DNA from: Pseudoalteromonas lipolytica
GTDB taxonomy: Bacteria; Pseudomonadota; Gammaproteobacteria; Enterobacterales; Alteromonadaceae
Length of the DNA: 64,000 nt
Assembly (NCBI RefSeq): GCF_001306915.1
Contig: NZ_LJTC01000005.1
Coordinates: 186,001 to 250,000 of the forward strand
Direction of reading: 5' to 3'
Part shown: one piece after another, positions 1-8,069 of the stretch
Position numbering within the stretch: the stretch's first letter is position 1
Layout of the letters: the number at the start of each line of letters is the position of its first letter
Notes under the pieces: generated by a model
What the model was told of the DNA's origin: nothing
What the model saw: only the letters and a program-made list of their open reading frames with translations
Databases searched by the model: none
Program-made: the position numbers and the translations under genes

Positions 1-173
1 GGCATTTCAATATCTGTAAGAACGATGTCAGGTTTACACTTTGGTATTTCAGCAAGCGCCACCTTGCCATTTTCAGCCTGACCAATTACTTGAATATTTT
101 CATCAAGGCCTAAAAGAGCAGCAACAGCTCCTCTAACTAACGCTTGATCTTCAACAAGATAGACTCTTATCAT
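1..173 (-). CDS. NarL/FixJ-type response regulator, N-terminal part (cut by window edge)
   Basis: Only the first 57 or so codons lie in the window; the gene runs off the left edge. The visible part is the start of a CheY-like receiver domain. It begins MIRVYLVEDQALVRGAVAAL, with the acidic pair E8-D9, and ends at LTDIEMP, where the Asp of TDI is the expected phosphoacceptor. The start ATG overlaps the stop of the upstream DesK-like kinase gene by 4 bp (ATGA), so the two are very probably translationally coupled and form a cognate pair. In DesR relatives a LuxR-type helix-turn-helix follows the receiver; that part cannot be seen here. The receiver assignment is firm. The subfamily is inferred from the partner kinase. 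Confidence 0.85.
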   Translation of the reverse strand, partial: MIRVYLVEDQALVRGAVAALLGLDENIQVIGQAENGKVALAEIPKCKPDIVLTDIEM

Positions 174-1288
174 TCTGCCCGCTCCGATTTAATACTCAAA
201 GGCAATTTAATAGATGCAACGAACTGTTGATTACAAAAACTAAACTCGGCCTTTCCCCCTAGCTGTAGAGATCGCTCTTTAATTCCCGATAGACCATTTC
301 CAAGTGTAATTTGGCTAGTTTCATTTGCATTATTTTTCATTTTAATGTCAACACTATCCAGTGTTTGTAATATTGATATTTCACAATATTTAGCACTACT
401 GTGGCGCAATATATTGGTTACAGCCTCTTTAATTATTAGGTTAACAACTCCTTCTAATTTTGCCGGCAAGTCAACAACCTTAATATTACGAATAACTTTG
501 AAGCCACTCTCCTCTAACCGAACAATTAACCTATTAATTTGTGTATCTATATCCAATTCTTTTAAATCAGTTACAACTTTTCTTACATCGCTTAATAGCT
601 CCCTAGCCAACTCCGCAACCTGAAAAATTTCCGACCTTGCTTGAGCCTGTCTATTAGCTTGACTTAATTTGCTCGCGAGCTCCGCTTTTAAAGCGATTGA
701 AGATAAAGAATGGCCTAACACATCATGCAAATCTCTAGCTATGCGCTCTCGCTCTGCAATTGCTGCAAACTGCTCTAACTGTTTGCTATTTTGCTTTTCT
801 CGGCGTTTATGGAAAAATTCATTACGCCCTGCAATGCCATAACTAAATAAAGCGACAAGCAATATAAGAGAACCACTGAGAAAATACTCAGCATAATTTT
901 CATTGATTATTTGGCTACTAGATAGCAAAGCTAAAAGTAGTATCGAAATTGCAAAAATACGCGCACGGTTCGAAAAGTTATAGCCTACAATATATGCTAC
1001 AAAGCCAAATAAAGTCGCGGAGCCAACTGTTAGATAACTAGCAATGACACAAACCAAAATAAGCGACATTAGCTGCTGCCAAACTTGTTCTGTTCCTCTT
1101 AGTGTTGCTTTCACATACAAATAAATAAAAATTAAGTACAACAGAACAATCGTGAACATCTGCATAAAGTCAGTGCTTTCAATTTGGAAAATACTCGGAA
1201 GCAAATAGAATCCCGAAAAAAGCAGTGGCCCCCAATTCCAAAAAGAGGTCAAATTCGTTTTTTTATCCTTAAGCCGACTATTTAACAT
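170..1288 (-). CDS. DesK-like sensor histidine kinase (HisKA_3 family)
   Basis: This is a 372-residue membrane kinase. Roughly the first 155 residues hold about five hydrophobic segments with almost no extramembrane sensor domain. They are followed by a short charged linker and the HisKA_3 dimerisation/phosphoacceptor segment ERERIARDLHDVLGHSLSSI, with His188 as the predicted phosphorylated residue. The HATPase_c domain carries an N-box-like KEAVTNILRHS and the G-box GNGLSGIKERSLQLGG. This layout matches DesK-type kinases, which in Bacillus sense membrane fluidity; that signal is not proven here. An AGG-containing ribosome site sits just before the ATG, 13 bp after the stop of the SMR exporter gene. 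The 3' end overlaps the response regulator start. An SMR-kinase-regulator operon is likely. Confidence 0.85.
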   Translation of the reverse strand: MLNSRLKDKKTNLTSFWNWGPLLFSGFYLLPSIFQIESTDFMQMFTIVLLYLIFIYLYVKATLRGTEQVWQQLMSLILVCVIASYLTVGSATLFGFVAYIVGYNFSNRARIFAISILLLALLSSSQIINENYAEYFLSGSLILLVALFSYGIAGRNEFFHKRREKQNSKQLEQFAAIAERERIARDLHDVLGHSLSSIALKAELASKLSQANRQAQARSEIFQVAELARELLSDVRKVVTDLKELDIDTQINRLIVRLEESGFKVIRNIKVVDLPAKLEGVVNLIIKEAVTNILRHSSAKYCEISILQTLDSVDIKMKNNANETSQITLGNGLSGIKERSLQLGGKAEFSFCNQQFVASIKLPLSIKSERAE

Positions 1289-1301
1289 ATACCTGCTTCT
1301 T

Positions 1302-1628
1302 TTAGTTGGTTTGAAATTTTAGCCCAATTATTCCGACTAAAATTAATATAATACAGATTATCTGAAATATGGTAATAGACTCTCTAAGCCATATCACACT
1401 AAATATTGATACCCCAACAGTACCAATACCGACCCAAATCGCATAACTAATCCCGAGAGGTAATGACTTTAAAGCAAATGACAAAAAGGCAAAGCTGGCC
1501 CACATAGCTGCAAATGTAACAACTGAAGGCCATAGTTTAGTAAAGCCATTTGACTGCTTCATAGCAAGTGCCCAAATAACCTCAAAAATTCCTGCAATTA
1601 ATAAACTTATCCACGCCGCATTATTCAT
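1302..1628 (-). CDS. sugE: SMR-family efflux protein, SugE/Gdx-like
   Basis: A 108-residue small multidrug resistance protein with four predicted transmembrane helices. The signature AGIFEVIWALAMKQSNGF in helix 1 contains the essential membrane Glu (E16). The stretch LKSLPLGISYAIWVGIG in helix 3 is of the SugE/Gdx type rather than the EmrE type. Gdx members export guanidinium ion and related cations in exchange for protons as antiparallel dimers. The frame is open further upstream, but I chose the ATG at 1628 because GGAGG lies 7 bases before it and the protein then has the usual family length. It is the first gene of a leftward operon with the DesK/DesR-like pair. I looked for guanidine riboswitch hairpins upstream and saw none. 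Substrate remains inferred. Confidence 0.88.
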   Translation of the reverse strand: MNNAAWISLLIAGIFEVIWALAMKQSNGFTKLWPSVVTFAAMWASFAFLSFALKSLPLGISYAIWVGIGTVGVSIFSVIWLRESITIFQIICIILILVGIIGLKFQTN

Positions 1629-1843
1629 TTTTATTCCTCCAAAAAGTAGAGGCTTAACTATTACTTTTTCTACTTGCTGGAATAAGTGAATTTTGTCATT
1701 GATTGAACTGACAATTGTCATAAAAAAGCGATGAAACTTTTAAGAAATTGATTAATTCTGCCAAAAATGAAGCTTTGATATTCTTTGCAACAAACACTCT
1801 GTGTTAATATTTTCGGAAAATAACAACAAGCTAACATAATTAT

Positions 1844-2692
1844 ATGGATATTAACTTAACCCATTACCTCGCAACGATGGCCTATAACAGCGCCTACATT
1901 GGTCTATTCATTGCGATTATAGCCGTTGCAAAACTGTCGTATAACTTAGCAACCCCTTATAACACCACCAGCCAATTAACCGACAATGCCAACAGTGCTT
2001 TAGGTTTATCTATTGGTGGCTATTTAGGGGCAATTACCATTATTTATGGCTTTGTTTTAGCTGGGCCTAGTCAAGGTTTGCTAAGCGATTTGATGAATGT
2101 ATCACTGTACAGTGTATTAGGTATGGTGCTGCTAACCTGCTCACGTATTTTGAATGACAAGTTACTGCTGCGTTTGTTCTGTAACCAAGAGCAATTAATT
2201 AACCAACAAAACGAGGCCGTAGGCTTAGTACAAGCGGCAAACTATATGGCTGCTGCGCTGATCATTGGTGGTGCATTAACCGGCGAAGGCAGCTGGTTAT
2301 CGGCCATTGTGTTTTATTTTTTAGGGCAACTAATGCTGATCATTTTTGCCAAAGGCTATGATCACCTCACTGCTTTTAATCTTCACGAACAGCTCGAAAA
2401 AGGCAATAAAGCCGTAGCACTTAGCTTTTCTGGCACCATGTTGGCGCTAGCTATTATCTTGTGTCATGCGCTCATTGGTGGCTTTCATAGCTGGCAACAA
2501 AGCTTAAGCTTATTCTTTATTGACGCGTTATTTGGCTTTTTAATTTTACCAATTGTACGTTACCTCGTTGATAAAATTATCTTTAGTAAAATTTCGCTCG
2601 ACCAAGCAATGCACGACAAAAACACCGCCGTAGCGGTTATTGAAAGCAGCATTGCAATCTGTGTTGCTGTTATCATCACTATCGCTATTTAA
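1844..2692 (+). CDS. DUF350 membrane protein with two DUF350 repeats (YjfL-like)
   Basis: A 282-residue integral membrane protein with about eight helices. Two tandem halves each carry DUF350 hallmarks: a first half with NANSALGLSIGGYLGAIT and a second with a related NKAVALSFSGTMLALAII segment. The C-terminal KNTAVAVIESSIAICVAV is typical of the family. DUF350 proteins (E. coli YjfL) have no established biochemical role. They recur beside membrane spermidine-synthase-like proteins and, in other genomes, PspA/YjfJ-type membrane-stress proteins. Here the gene starts a tight rightward set with an unknown membrane protein and a spermidine-synthase-like protein, which supports a shared envelope function. 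A weak sigma70-like promoter (TTGCAA at 1785, TATTTT at 1808, 17-bp spacer) lies upstream. No strong Shine-Dalgarno is visible. Confidence 0.8.
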   Translation: MDINLTHYLATMAYNSAYIGLFIAIIAVAKLSYNLATPYNTTSQLTDNANSALGLSIGGYLGAITIIYGFVLAGPSQGLLSDLMNVSLYSVLGMVLLTCSRILNDKLLLRLFCNQEQLINQQNEAVGLVQAANYMAAALIIGGALTGEGSWLSAIVFYFLGQLMLIIFAKGYDHLTAFNLHEQLEKGNKAVALSFSGTMLALAIILCHALIGGFHSWQQSLSLFFIDALFGFLILPIVRYLVDKIIFSKISLDQAMHDKNTAVAVIESSIAICVAVIITIAI

Positions 2693-2712
2693 GCTTATTT
2701 ATGGAGTAATGG

Positions 2713-3531
2713 ATGAACATCTATAAGCTTTGTATTATTGCCGCTATCACATTTGTTATTTGCTTAGTGATACGTGCAGATCTACAAGCGCCACTTATTA
2801 GTGGCCAATATGGCAACTTTAAAGACTACGACGGACAAGACAAACCTTACCTATTTACAGTGCCAGAAGATGGCCAAATGATGCGCTTAGAAATTAAAGG
2901 CAGACTGCCTTTAAACTCTTGGAAAGCCATTGATATCGAAATTTTTGACCCTGATGGTAACTATTTATTTAGTTACTCTGATGAACTTTGGGCCGAAACC
3001 GGACACGATTCAGATGGTAAATGGACTGAGTACCGTGATTATACTCATCACGATGTTCACTTCCCTAAGAAGGGACAATATAGCGCCTACGTCAGTAGTA
3101 CGTTTGGCCCAAATAAGCGTGCCGAACATTTTAGTTATACGTTTCGTATTATTCCAATCAAAGGTAACAGTAATTTCATGCTACCGCTGTTATGGATTTC
3201 TGGTTTCATCGGCGGTGTAGCGCTATTTGTAATGCTGCATCGTTTAGAAGCTGAGCGTGAAGGCTCTGATATTACTTATAAACCAATTAATAAGTTAAAC
3301 CCAGAAGCTATAAAAGCAATGGAATCGCGCATCTCAGTTTGGCCTATTGTGTTACTGTTTTTAGCACCCGTGCTCTTCTTTTCCTTCTTGGCATATAGCA
3401 AAGGTGACAAAGAGCAAGATTGGCAAGTTTACTCCTATCACCACCTCACGATAAGCGTTGATAAACAATTGCGTGAGCAAAGTATTGGTAGTGCAGGTTT
3501 CCGTTCACGAGGCGGCCCTGGTGGTAAATAA
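2713..3531 (+). CDS. Unknown membrane-anchored protein in DUF350/spermidine-synthase set
   Basis: A 272-residue protein I do not recognise by family name. It has an N-terminal membrane segment or uncleaved signal (residues about 4-22). A soluble, probably periplasmic region of about 130 residues follows, rich in alternating hydrophobic strands and suggestive of a beta-sandwich (LEIKGRLPLNSWKAIDIEIF and FPKKGQYSAYVSS). Two further transmembrane helices lie near residues 155-175 and 208-228. The C-terminal tail is basic and glycine-rich (GFRSRGGPGGK). A GGAG precedes the ATG. The gene starts 20 bp after the DUF350 gene. Its last codons overlap the GTG start of the spermidine-synthase-like gene, so coupled expression is likely. 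The function is unknown; the context suggests an accessory subunit of a membrane polyamine or stress complex. Confidence 0.7.
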   Translation: MNIYKLCIIAAITFVICLVIRADLQAPLISGQYGNFKDYDGQDKPYLFTVPEDGQMMRLEIKGRLPLNSWKAIDIEIFDPDGNYLFSYSDELWAETGHDSDGKWTEYRDYTHHDVHFPKKGQYSAYVSSTFGPNKRAEHFSYTFRIIPIKGNSNFMLPLLWISGFIGGVALFVMLHRLEAEREGSDITYKPINKLNPEAIKAMESRISVWPIVLLFLAPVLFFSFLAYSKGDKEQDWQVYSYHHLTISVDKQLREQSIGSAGFRSRGGPGGK

Positions 3532-5047
3532 GTCAATTCGCGAAAGCCACATTTTACTGTTTAGTATTTTTGTTGCTGGCCTTTGCTCAATTATCTATGA
3601 GCTACTGATCGCAACAACGGGTGCCTACTTTTTGGGTGATAGCATCACCCAATTTTCTCTGACGATTGGCGTCTATATGGCGGCAATGGGCATAGGCTCT
3701 TATTTTTCGCGTTTTGTGCCCGATAAACCATTGCTAGCTTATTTTATTGGTTTTGAGTTAGCGCTCGCGTTACTCGGTGGTTTGAGTGTGCCCTTGTTGT
3801 ACTTTTCGTATGCCTATGGCTTACCACTGCAAGCAATTAGTATTTTACTCACCACGCTAATAGGGATTTTGATTGGCTTAGAAATACCGCTGTTAAGTCG
3901 CCTAATGGAAAAACATTATGCGCTAAAAGCAAACCTCGCCAATGTGTTATCTATTGACTACTTTGGCGCCCTACTTGCGACTTTACTGTTTCCTTTTCTA
4001 TTTTTACCTTGGCTTGGGGTTTTTAAAACAGCGTTAAGTTTTGGCTTAATGAATCTAAGTATTGCGCTGTTATTGCTGTGGTACTTTATCGACCATATCA
4101 GCCCAAATCGTCGAAAAGTGCTTAGGCTCACGCTTGTTTTAGTTAGCTTAATATTGGTGCTTTGTTTATTTGCGAGTAAACAGCTCACCCATCTTTGGCA
4201 AAGCCAAATCTACGATGACCGTGTTGTACACTCAGAGCAAACGCCCTATCAGCAAATTGTACTCACTCGTCATAAAGATGATATTCGGCTTTATTTAAAC
4301 GGTGGCTTGCAATTTTCATCGATTGATGAGTATCGCTATCACGAAGCGCTTATTCATCCCGCTATGGTGCGCCATGGTAATGCAAAACGTATTCTAATTT
4401 TAGGTGGTGGCGATGGCTTGGCGGCCAGAGAGCTTTTGAAATACCCGCAAATTGAGTCTGTTACTCTAGTCGATTTAGACCCTGCAGTAGCTAGGCTTGC
4501 GCAAACTAATCACAACCTGACAACACTTAACAAGCACTCACTCAGTGACCCTAAAGTGACTGTTATTCACCAAGATGCTTATGTGTTTATTGAGCAAAGC
4601 GAACAGCTGTTCGATATTATTTTTATTGATTTACCTGATCCAAAAGCAATCAATTTAGCACGGCTTTACAGTCAGCAGTTTTATCAAATAGTAAAAACAC
4701 GATTACCAAGTAACGGTATTGTAGTGACCCAGGCCACCAGCCCATTTTTTGCGAAACACGCATTTTGGTCTATCAATAATACGCTCAGTGCAGCAGGCTT
4801 TGCGCACACCTTGCCTTACCATTTGAATGTGCCCTCTTTTGGCGAATGGGGATTTGTTATGGCTTGCAACTTGATGTGTAGTAACCAACAAGTATTACCG
4901 GTTAAAACCCGCTTTTACCGCCCAGAAAATGACGCACAATTGTTCATTTTTACCCCGGATATTAGCGCTAACAATGAAAAAGTATCGACGCTTGATGAGC
5001 CTAATGTGCTGCACTATTACTTGCAGGGATGGAAATATTGGAACTAA
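3521..5047 (+). CDS. Membrane-embedded spermidine-synthase-like protein (polyamine aminopropyltransferase fold)
   Basis: About 508 residues: an N-terminal block of six to seven transmembrane helices (to about residue 220) followed by a Rossmann-fold aminopropyltransferase-like domain. Visible motifs are SSIDEYRYHEALIHPAM (substrate-side region), ILGGGDGLAARELL (S-adenosyl ligand glycine loop, about residue 294), TLVDLDP (acidic residue after strand 2) and IFIDLPDP (equivalent of the catalytic DxxDP loop). Known spermidine synthases are soluble and about 290 residues, so the membrane fusion marks a separate family whose product is unproven. I chose the GTG at 3521, inside the end of the preceding gene, because GAGG precedes it at 8-9 bases. 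A TTG at 3458 would add unrelated residues. It is the third gene of the DUF350 set. Confidence 0.8.
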   Translation: MVNKSIRESHILLFSIFVAGLCSIIYELLIATTGAYFLGDSITQFSLTIGVYMAAMGIGSYFSRFVPDKPLLAYFIGFELALALLGGLSVPLLYFSYAYGLPLQAISILLTTLIGILIGLEIPLLSRLMEKHYALKANLANVLSIDYFGALLATLLFPFLFLPWLGVFKTALSFGLMNLSIALLLLWYFIDHISPNRRKVLRLTLVLVSLILVLCLFASKQLTHLWQSQIYDDRVVHSEQTPYQQIVLTRHKDDIRLYLNGGLQFSSIDEYRYHEALIHPAMVRHGNAKRILILGGGDGLAARELLKYPQIESVTLVDLDPAVARLAQTNHNLTTLNKHSLSDPKVTVIHQDAYVFIEQSEQLFDIIFIDLPDPKAINLARLYSQQFYQIVKTRLPSNGIVVTQATSPFFAKHAFWSINNTLSAAGFAHTLPYHLNVPSFGEWGFVMACNLMCSNQQVLPVKTRFYRPENDAQLFIFTPDISANNEKVSTLDEPNVLHYYLQGWKYWN

Positions 5048-5134
5048 ACGAATGGATTAGCCCATTTGGGGAGTTTACAAAGTAAAGGATTACCGTTACA
5101 AAGAGAGTTAATAACAACAATAACAAGGTTTGTA

Positions 5135-6001
5135 ATGCAGGCGCACAAACAGAGCCTAATATACTTACATATTGCAGTACTCCTATTTGGGGGGACTGCA
5201 TTATTCGCTAAACTAGTCAGCCTAAGTGCATTAGATATTACCGTTTACCGAACAGCAATTGCTGGCTGTGCCTTACTGATCTTACTTACAATTCAACACA
5301 AAGCGATTAAGCTTCACTCGCGTCGCGACTACCTTATAGCCTTGTTACTTGGCGTCACTGTTGGAATACATTGGCTCACCTATTTCGCAGGTATGCAGTT
5401 AGCAGGTATTGCTGTCGGTATGATTGCCTTTTTTACTTACCCTGTTATCACGGTGTTTTTAGAGCCTTTTTTTCATGGCAGCAAACCACAGCTCAAAGAT
5501 ATTTTTAGCGCCTTAGTAGTAATGCTTGGTATTTATTTACTTATTCCTGATGCCAGCTTAGGCAATGATGTCACCCTAGGTATTGCTATTGGTATTTTGT
5601 CTGCGTTCTTTTTTGCGTTTCGAAATATCGTTCATAAGCGTTACTTTAGCCAATATAGCGGCCCACAAACCATGCTTTACCAAACTTGGATCGCCTGCAT
5701 TATGCTGTGTGCCTTTGTCGAGGTACCGCCATTACAAGTTGATACAATAAATTGGCTGCTATTAATTACTGTAGGGGTTATTTTTACAGCAGCACCGCAT
5801 TCACTGTTTGCAGCAAGCCTAAAAAACTTATCAGCTTCAACCGCTGGTTTAATATCGTGTTTGCAGCCTTTATACGGTACGTTTTTCGCTTTTTTAATTT
5901 TGCATGAGCAACCTTCAATTAGCACTCTTATTGGTGGCGCACTAGTTATTAGCGCCGCTTTTTATGAAACATGGTCAGTGACTCGTAGGTATAAGCAATG
6001 A
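5135..6001 (+). CDS. EamA/DMT-family transporter
   Basis: A 288-residue inner-membrane protein with about ten helices arranged as two EamA repeats. Typical features are the first-helix FGGTALFAKLV, YRTAIAG, and a second repeat ending in LHEQPSISTLIGGALVISA. The drug/metabolite transporter superfamily exports amino acids, nucleosides or other metabolites; the substrate cannot be told from sequence. The frame is open back to a TTG at 5066, but the ATG at 5135 has AAGG eight bases upstream and begins right before helix 1. The gene overlaps the following glycerophosphodiesterase gene by 4 bp (ATGA), so the two are probably co-translated. This hints at export or turnover linked to phospholipid-derived compounds, but only weakly. 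Confidence 0.85.
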   Translation: MQAHKQSLIYLHIAVLLFGGTALFAKLVSLSALDITVYRTAIAGCALLILLTIQHKAIKLHSRRDYLIALLLGVTVGIHWLTYFAGMQLAGIAVGMIAFFTYPVITVFLEPFFHGSKPQLKDIFSALVVMLGIYLLIPDASLGNDVTLGIAIGILSAFFFAFRNIVHKRYFSQYSGPQTMLYQTWIACIMLCAFVEVPPLQVDTINWLLLITVGVIFTAAPHSLFAASLKNLSASTAGLISCLQPLYGTFFAFLILHEQPSISTLIGGALVISAAFYETWSVTRRYKQ

Positions 6002-6696
6002 TGAAAGTATTCGCTCACAGAGGTGCCAGTGGTACCTACCCAGAAAATACTCAAAGCGCCATTATCGCCGCTGTTGATTTAGCAGTAGATGGCATCGAAA
6101 TTGATGTGCAAAGCTGCCTTGATGATTACATGATTATTCACGACACTTGGCTTGATCGTACAACTTCAGGTCGCGGTAAAGTAAACGCCTGCTCAAAAGA
6201 GCAAATTCAACAATACGATGCAGGCAATGGCGAATGCGTGCCCACTTTACAACAGGCAATCGATTGGGTTGGTAATAAAACTTTACTTAATTTAGAGCTT
6301 AAACATACTTTTTCGTTAGACAAGTTTGTAGAGCTTATTGAGTCAAATGTCAGTGCAGGGAAAATATCTCGGGATAACCTGTTAGTCTCTTCATTTGATC
6401 ACCACCAACTGATGTGGCTAAAGCAAAAACTGCCGTGGGTAAAGATTGGTGCACTTACCGCTTCTATCCCAATTAATTACAGCGAGTTTGCGCAAAAACT
6501 GCATGCCTATAGCATTCATGTAGATAAAAACTTTATAAACCATGAGTTTGTTGCTGACGCAAAACAACGCGGCCTTCAAGTTTATGCTTACACGGTCGAT
6601 AAAGTGGAAGATATCGAATTAATGCTAGAGTATGGCGTAGATGGTATTTTTACTAATTTTCCGTGTCATACACAAATGACACTGCAGTCACTGTAA
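5998..6696 (+). CDS. ugpQ: Glycerophosphodiester phosphodiesterase (UgpQ-like, cytoplasmic)
   Basis: A 232-residue GDPD-family TIM-barrel enzyme that hydrolyses glycerophosphodiesters to sn-glycerol 3-phosphate and an alcohol. The N-terminal FAHRGASGTYPENTQSA supplies catalytic His and Arg and a metal-binding Glu. GIEIDVQ and IIHDTWLDRTTSGRG carry further metal and catalytic residues. LNLELKHT is the family LELK motif, and VYAYTVDKVEDIELMLEYGV with DGIFTNFP closes the barrel. No signal peptide is present, so it is a cytoplasmic UgpQ type rather than periplasmic GlpQ. It overlaps the upstream EamA gene by 4 bp. No ugp or glp transport genes are nearby. The enzyme class is confident; the symbol is by resemblance. 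Confidence 0.88.
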   Translation: MMKVFAHRGASGTYPENTQSAIIAAVDLAVDGIEIDVQSCLDDYMIIHDTWLDRTTSGRGKVNACSKEQIQQYDAGNGECVPTLQQAIDWVGNKTLLNLELKHTFSLDKFVELIESNVSAGKISRDNLLVSSFDHHQLMWLKQKLPWVKIGALTASIPINYSEFAQKLHAYSIHVDKNFINHEFVADAKQRGLQVYAYTVDKVEDIELMLEYGVDGIFTNFPCHTQMTLQSL

Positions 6697-6759
6697 CTCA
6701 ACAAAACTAAGCTATACTGTTGAATTATGTGACATTGAATAATAAAAAATTACGCCAAA

Positions 6760-7998
6760 ATGAATCAACACAACACCTTAATGAGTAGCTATATGCGCAT
6801 TTATAATTTTATCGAACAAACTTTCTTTTACACTCTTACACGTAAGATTGTCGGTAATTTAGGTTTTGTATTTGCGTTTCAGGCCATTACTTTGATCTGG
6901 CTTTATAGCAGCCTGTCAGAGCAACAAGCTGGTATGGGACTATTTTGGTTAATGACCTTTGTTATCATCGCGAGCTTTATTTTTACTATTTTCTACATGC
7001 GCTTTTTGATTGTGCGCCCAGTGCAAGCAATGCGCGATACACTTGAGCAAATCAACCGTCATGATGCAGATTTATCTGCCAAGTTACCGCATTTTACCTA
7101 CGATGAATTTCGTGATTTAAGTGAGCAGTACAATACCTTTACAGTTCATTTAGCAAATCTATTAGCCACCACATACCAAAGTGCACAAGCCAGTGCAGAT
7201 AGTAGTTCAAAGATGACTCATTCAATGCAGCAAACCGCAGAAATGAGCCACCAGCAAATCAAGTTTAGCCAAACCATTACTGATTCGAGTAACCAAATAA
7301 CTTCAAGCCTTGAGAATATCTCAGCGAACACTGATAGCGTGCACCATGTTAATAGTGAGCACTTAAACTTTGTAAAACACTCAGCCACTGAGTTATCAGC
7401 ATTAGTTAAAAAGGTCGCGATGATTAGCCAAATTTTAGGTAACTTTTCTGCAACGGTGTCTGGCCTAAAAGAAAACAGCGAGAACATTCGCGCCATTTTA
7501 AAAATGGTAGAAGAGTTTTCTGACCAAACCAATTTACTTGCACTAAATGCTGCAATTGAAGCGGCACGTGCAGGTGAAGCTGGCCGAGGCTTTGCTGTGG
7601 TTGCCGATGAAGTTAGATCACTATCGGTTAAAGTAAACGACGCAACCCGCCAAATAACTGATTTTATTAATCAAATGAATAGTCTTGTTAGCGAAACCAA
7701 TAAAGAATCTGAGCAACTAATTAGCCACTCGAGTGAAGCTGAAACAGCGATTAGCAATACCTCTACAGGCTTTAGTAATATGCTTAGCGAATTTGAGCAA
7801 AACCAACAACAACTACAGCAGATTGTTAGTGCGGTGCATTTACTTGAGCAAACCCAAACCCACACTCATCAAACTGTTGAGCAAATAGTTGCTCTGGGTG
7901 AGCAAGCTAAACAGCAGATTGATGAATCACTCGCTGACTGCCAGCAATCACACAAACTGAGCCAACAAACCCAAGAGCAATTAAAACGCTTTGTGTAA
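6760..7998 (+). CDS. Methyl-accepting chemotaxis protein with minimal periplasmic loop
   Basis: A 412-residue chemoreceptor. Two transmembrane helices (about residues 28-48 and 60-82) are separated by only about ten residues, so there is essentially no periplasmic ligand-binding domain. A HAMP segment follows (about 83-135, [20 protein letters not shown]), then a long coiled coil. The signalling hairpin at about residues 250-285 reads [20 protein letters not shown] followed by [15 protein letters not shown], the canonical tip that contacts CheA and CheW. Glutamine/glutamate-rich helices flank it. The C-terminus lacks a CheR-docking pentapeptide. No che genes are nearby. The signal may be intramembrane, or energy- or curvature-related; this is inference. 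A possible -10 (TATACT at 6712) lies upstream and a strong terminator follows. Confidence 0.9.
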   Translation: MNQHNTLMSSYMRIYNFIEQTFFYTLTRKIVGNLGFVFAFQAITLIWLYSSLSEQQAGMGLFWLMTFVIIASFIFTIFYMRFLIVRPVQAMRDTLEQINRHDADLSAKLPHFTYDEFRDLSEQYNTFTVHLANLLATTYQSAQASADSSSKMTHSMQQTAEMSHQQIKFSQTITDSSNQITSSLENISANTDSVHHVNSEHLNFVKHSATELSALVKKVAMISQILGNFSATVSGLKENSENIRAILKMVEEFSDQTNLLALNAAIEAARAGEAGRGFAVVADEVRSLSVKVNDATRQITDFINQMNSLVSETNKESEQLISHSSEAETAISNTSTGFSNMLSEFEQNQQQLQQIVSAVHLLEQTQTHTHQTVEQIVALGEQAKQQIDESLADCQQSHKLSQQTQEQLKRFV

Positions 7999-8035
7999 TC
8001 GGCTTTTAACTGCTGCTCTGAGTCAAACTATGTTA

Positions 8036-8062
8036 AAGTAGCCGCTTCTTGGCTACTTTTTT
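8036..8062 (+). terminator. Rho-independent terminator after the chemoreceptor gene
   Basis: A 9-bp stem (AAAGTAGCC pairing with GGCTACTTT) with a 7-base loop is followed by a run of T. It lies 38 bp after the chemoreceptor stop. It also sits directly on the 5' edge of the queG frame, which argues that queG starts downstream of it. Confidence 0.85.
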
Positions 8063-8069
8063 ATTGACC

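Noticed and set aside
1629..1760. Guanidine riboswitch upstream of the SugE-like gene
   Set aside because: The paired hairpins with ACGR loops of the guanidine-II type are absent. Only a 6-bp AAGTAG/CTACTT stem is seen.
3458..3520. TTG at 3458 as start of the spermidine-synthase-like protein
   Set aside because: It would add 21 residues read out of frame from the preceding gene and has no ribosome site. GTG 3521 is better placed.
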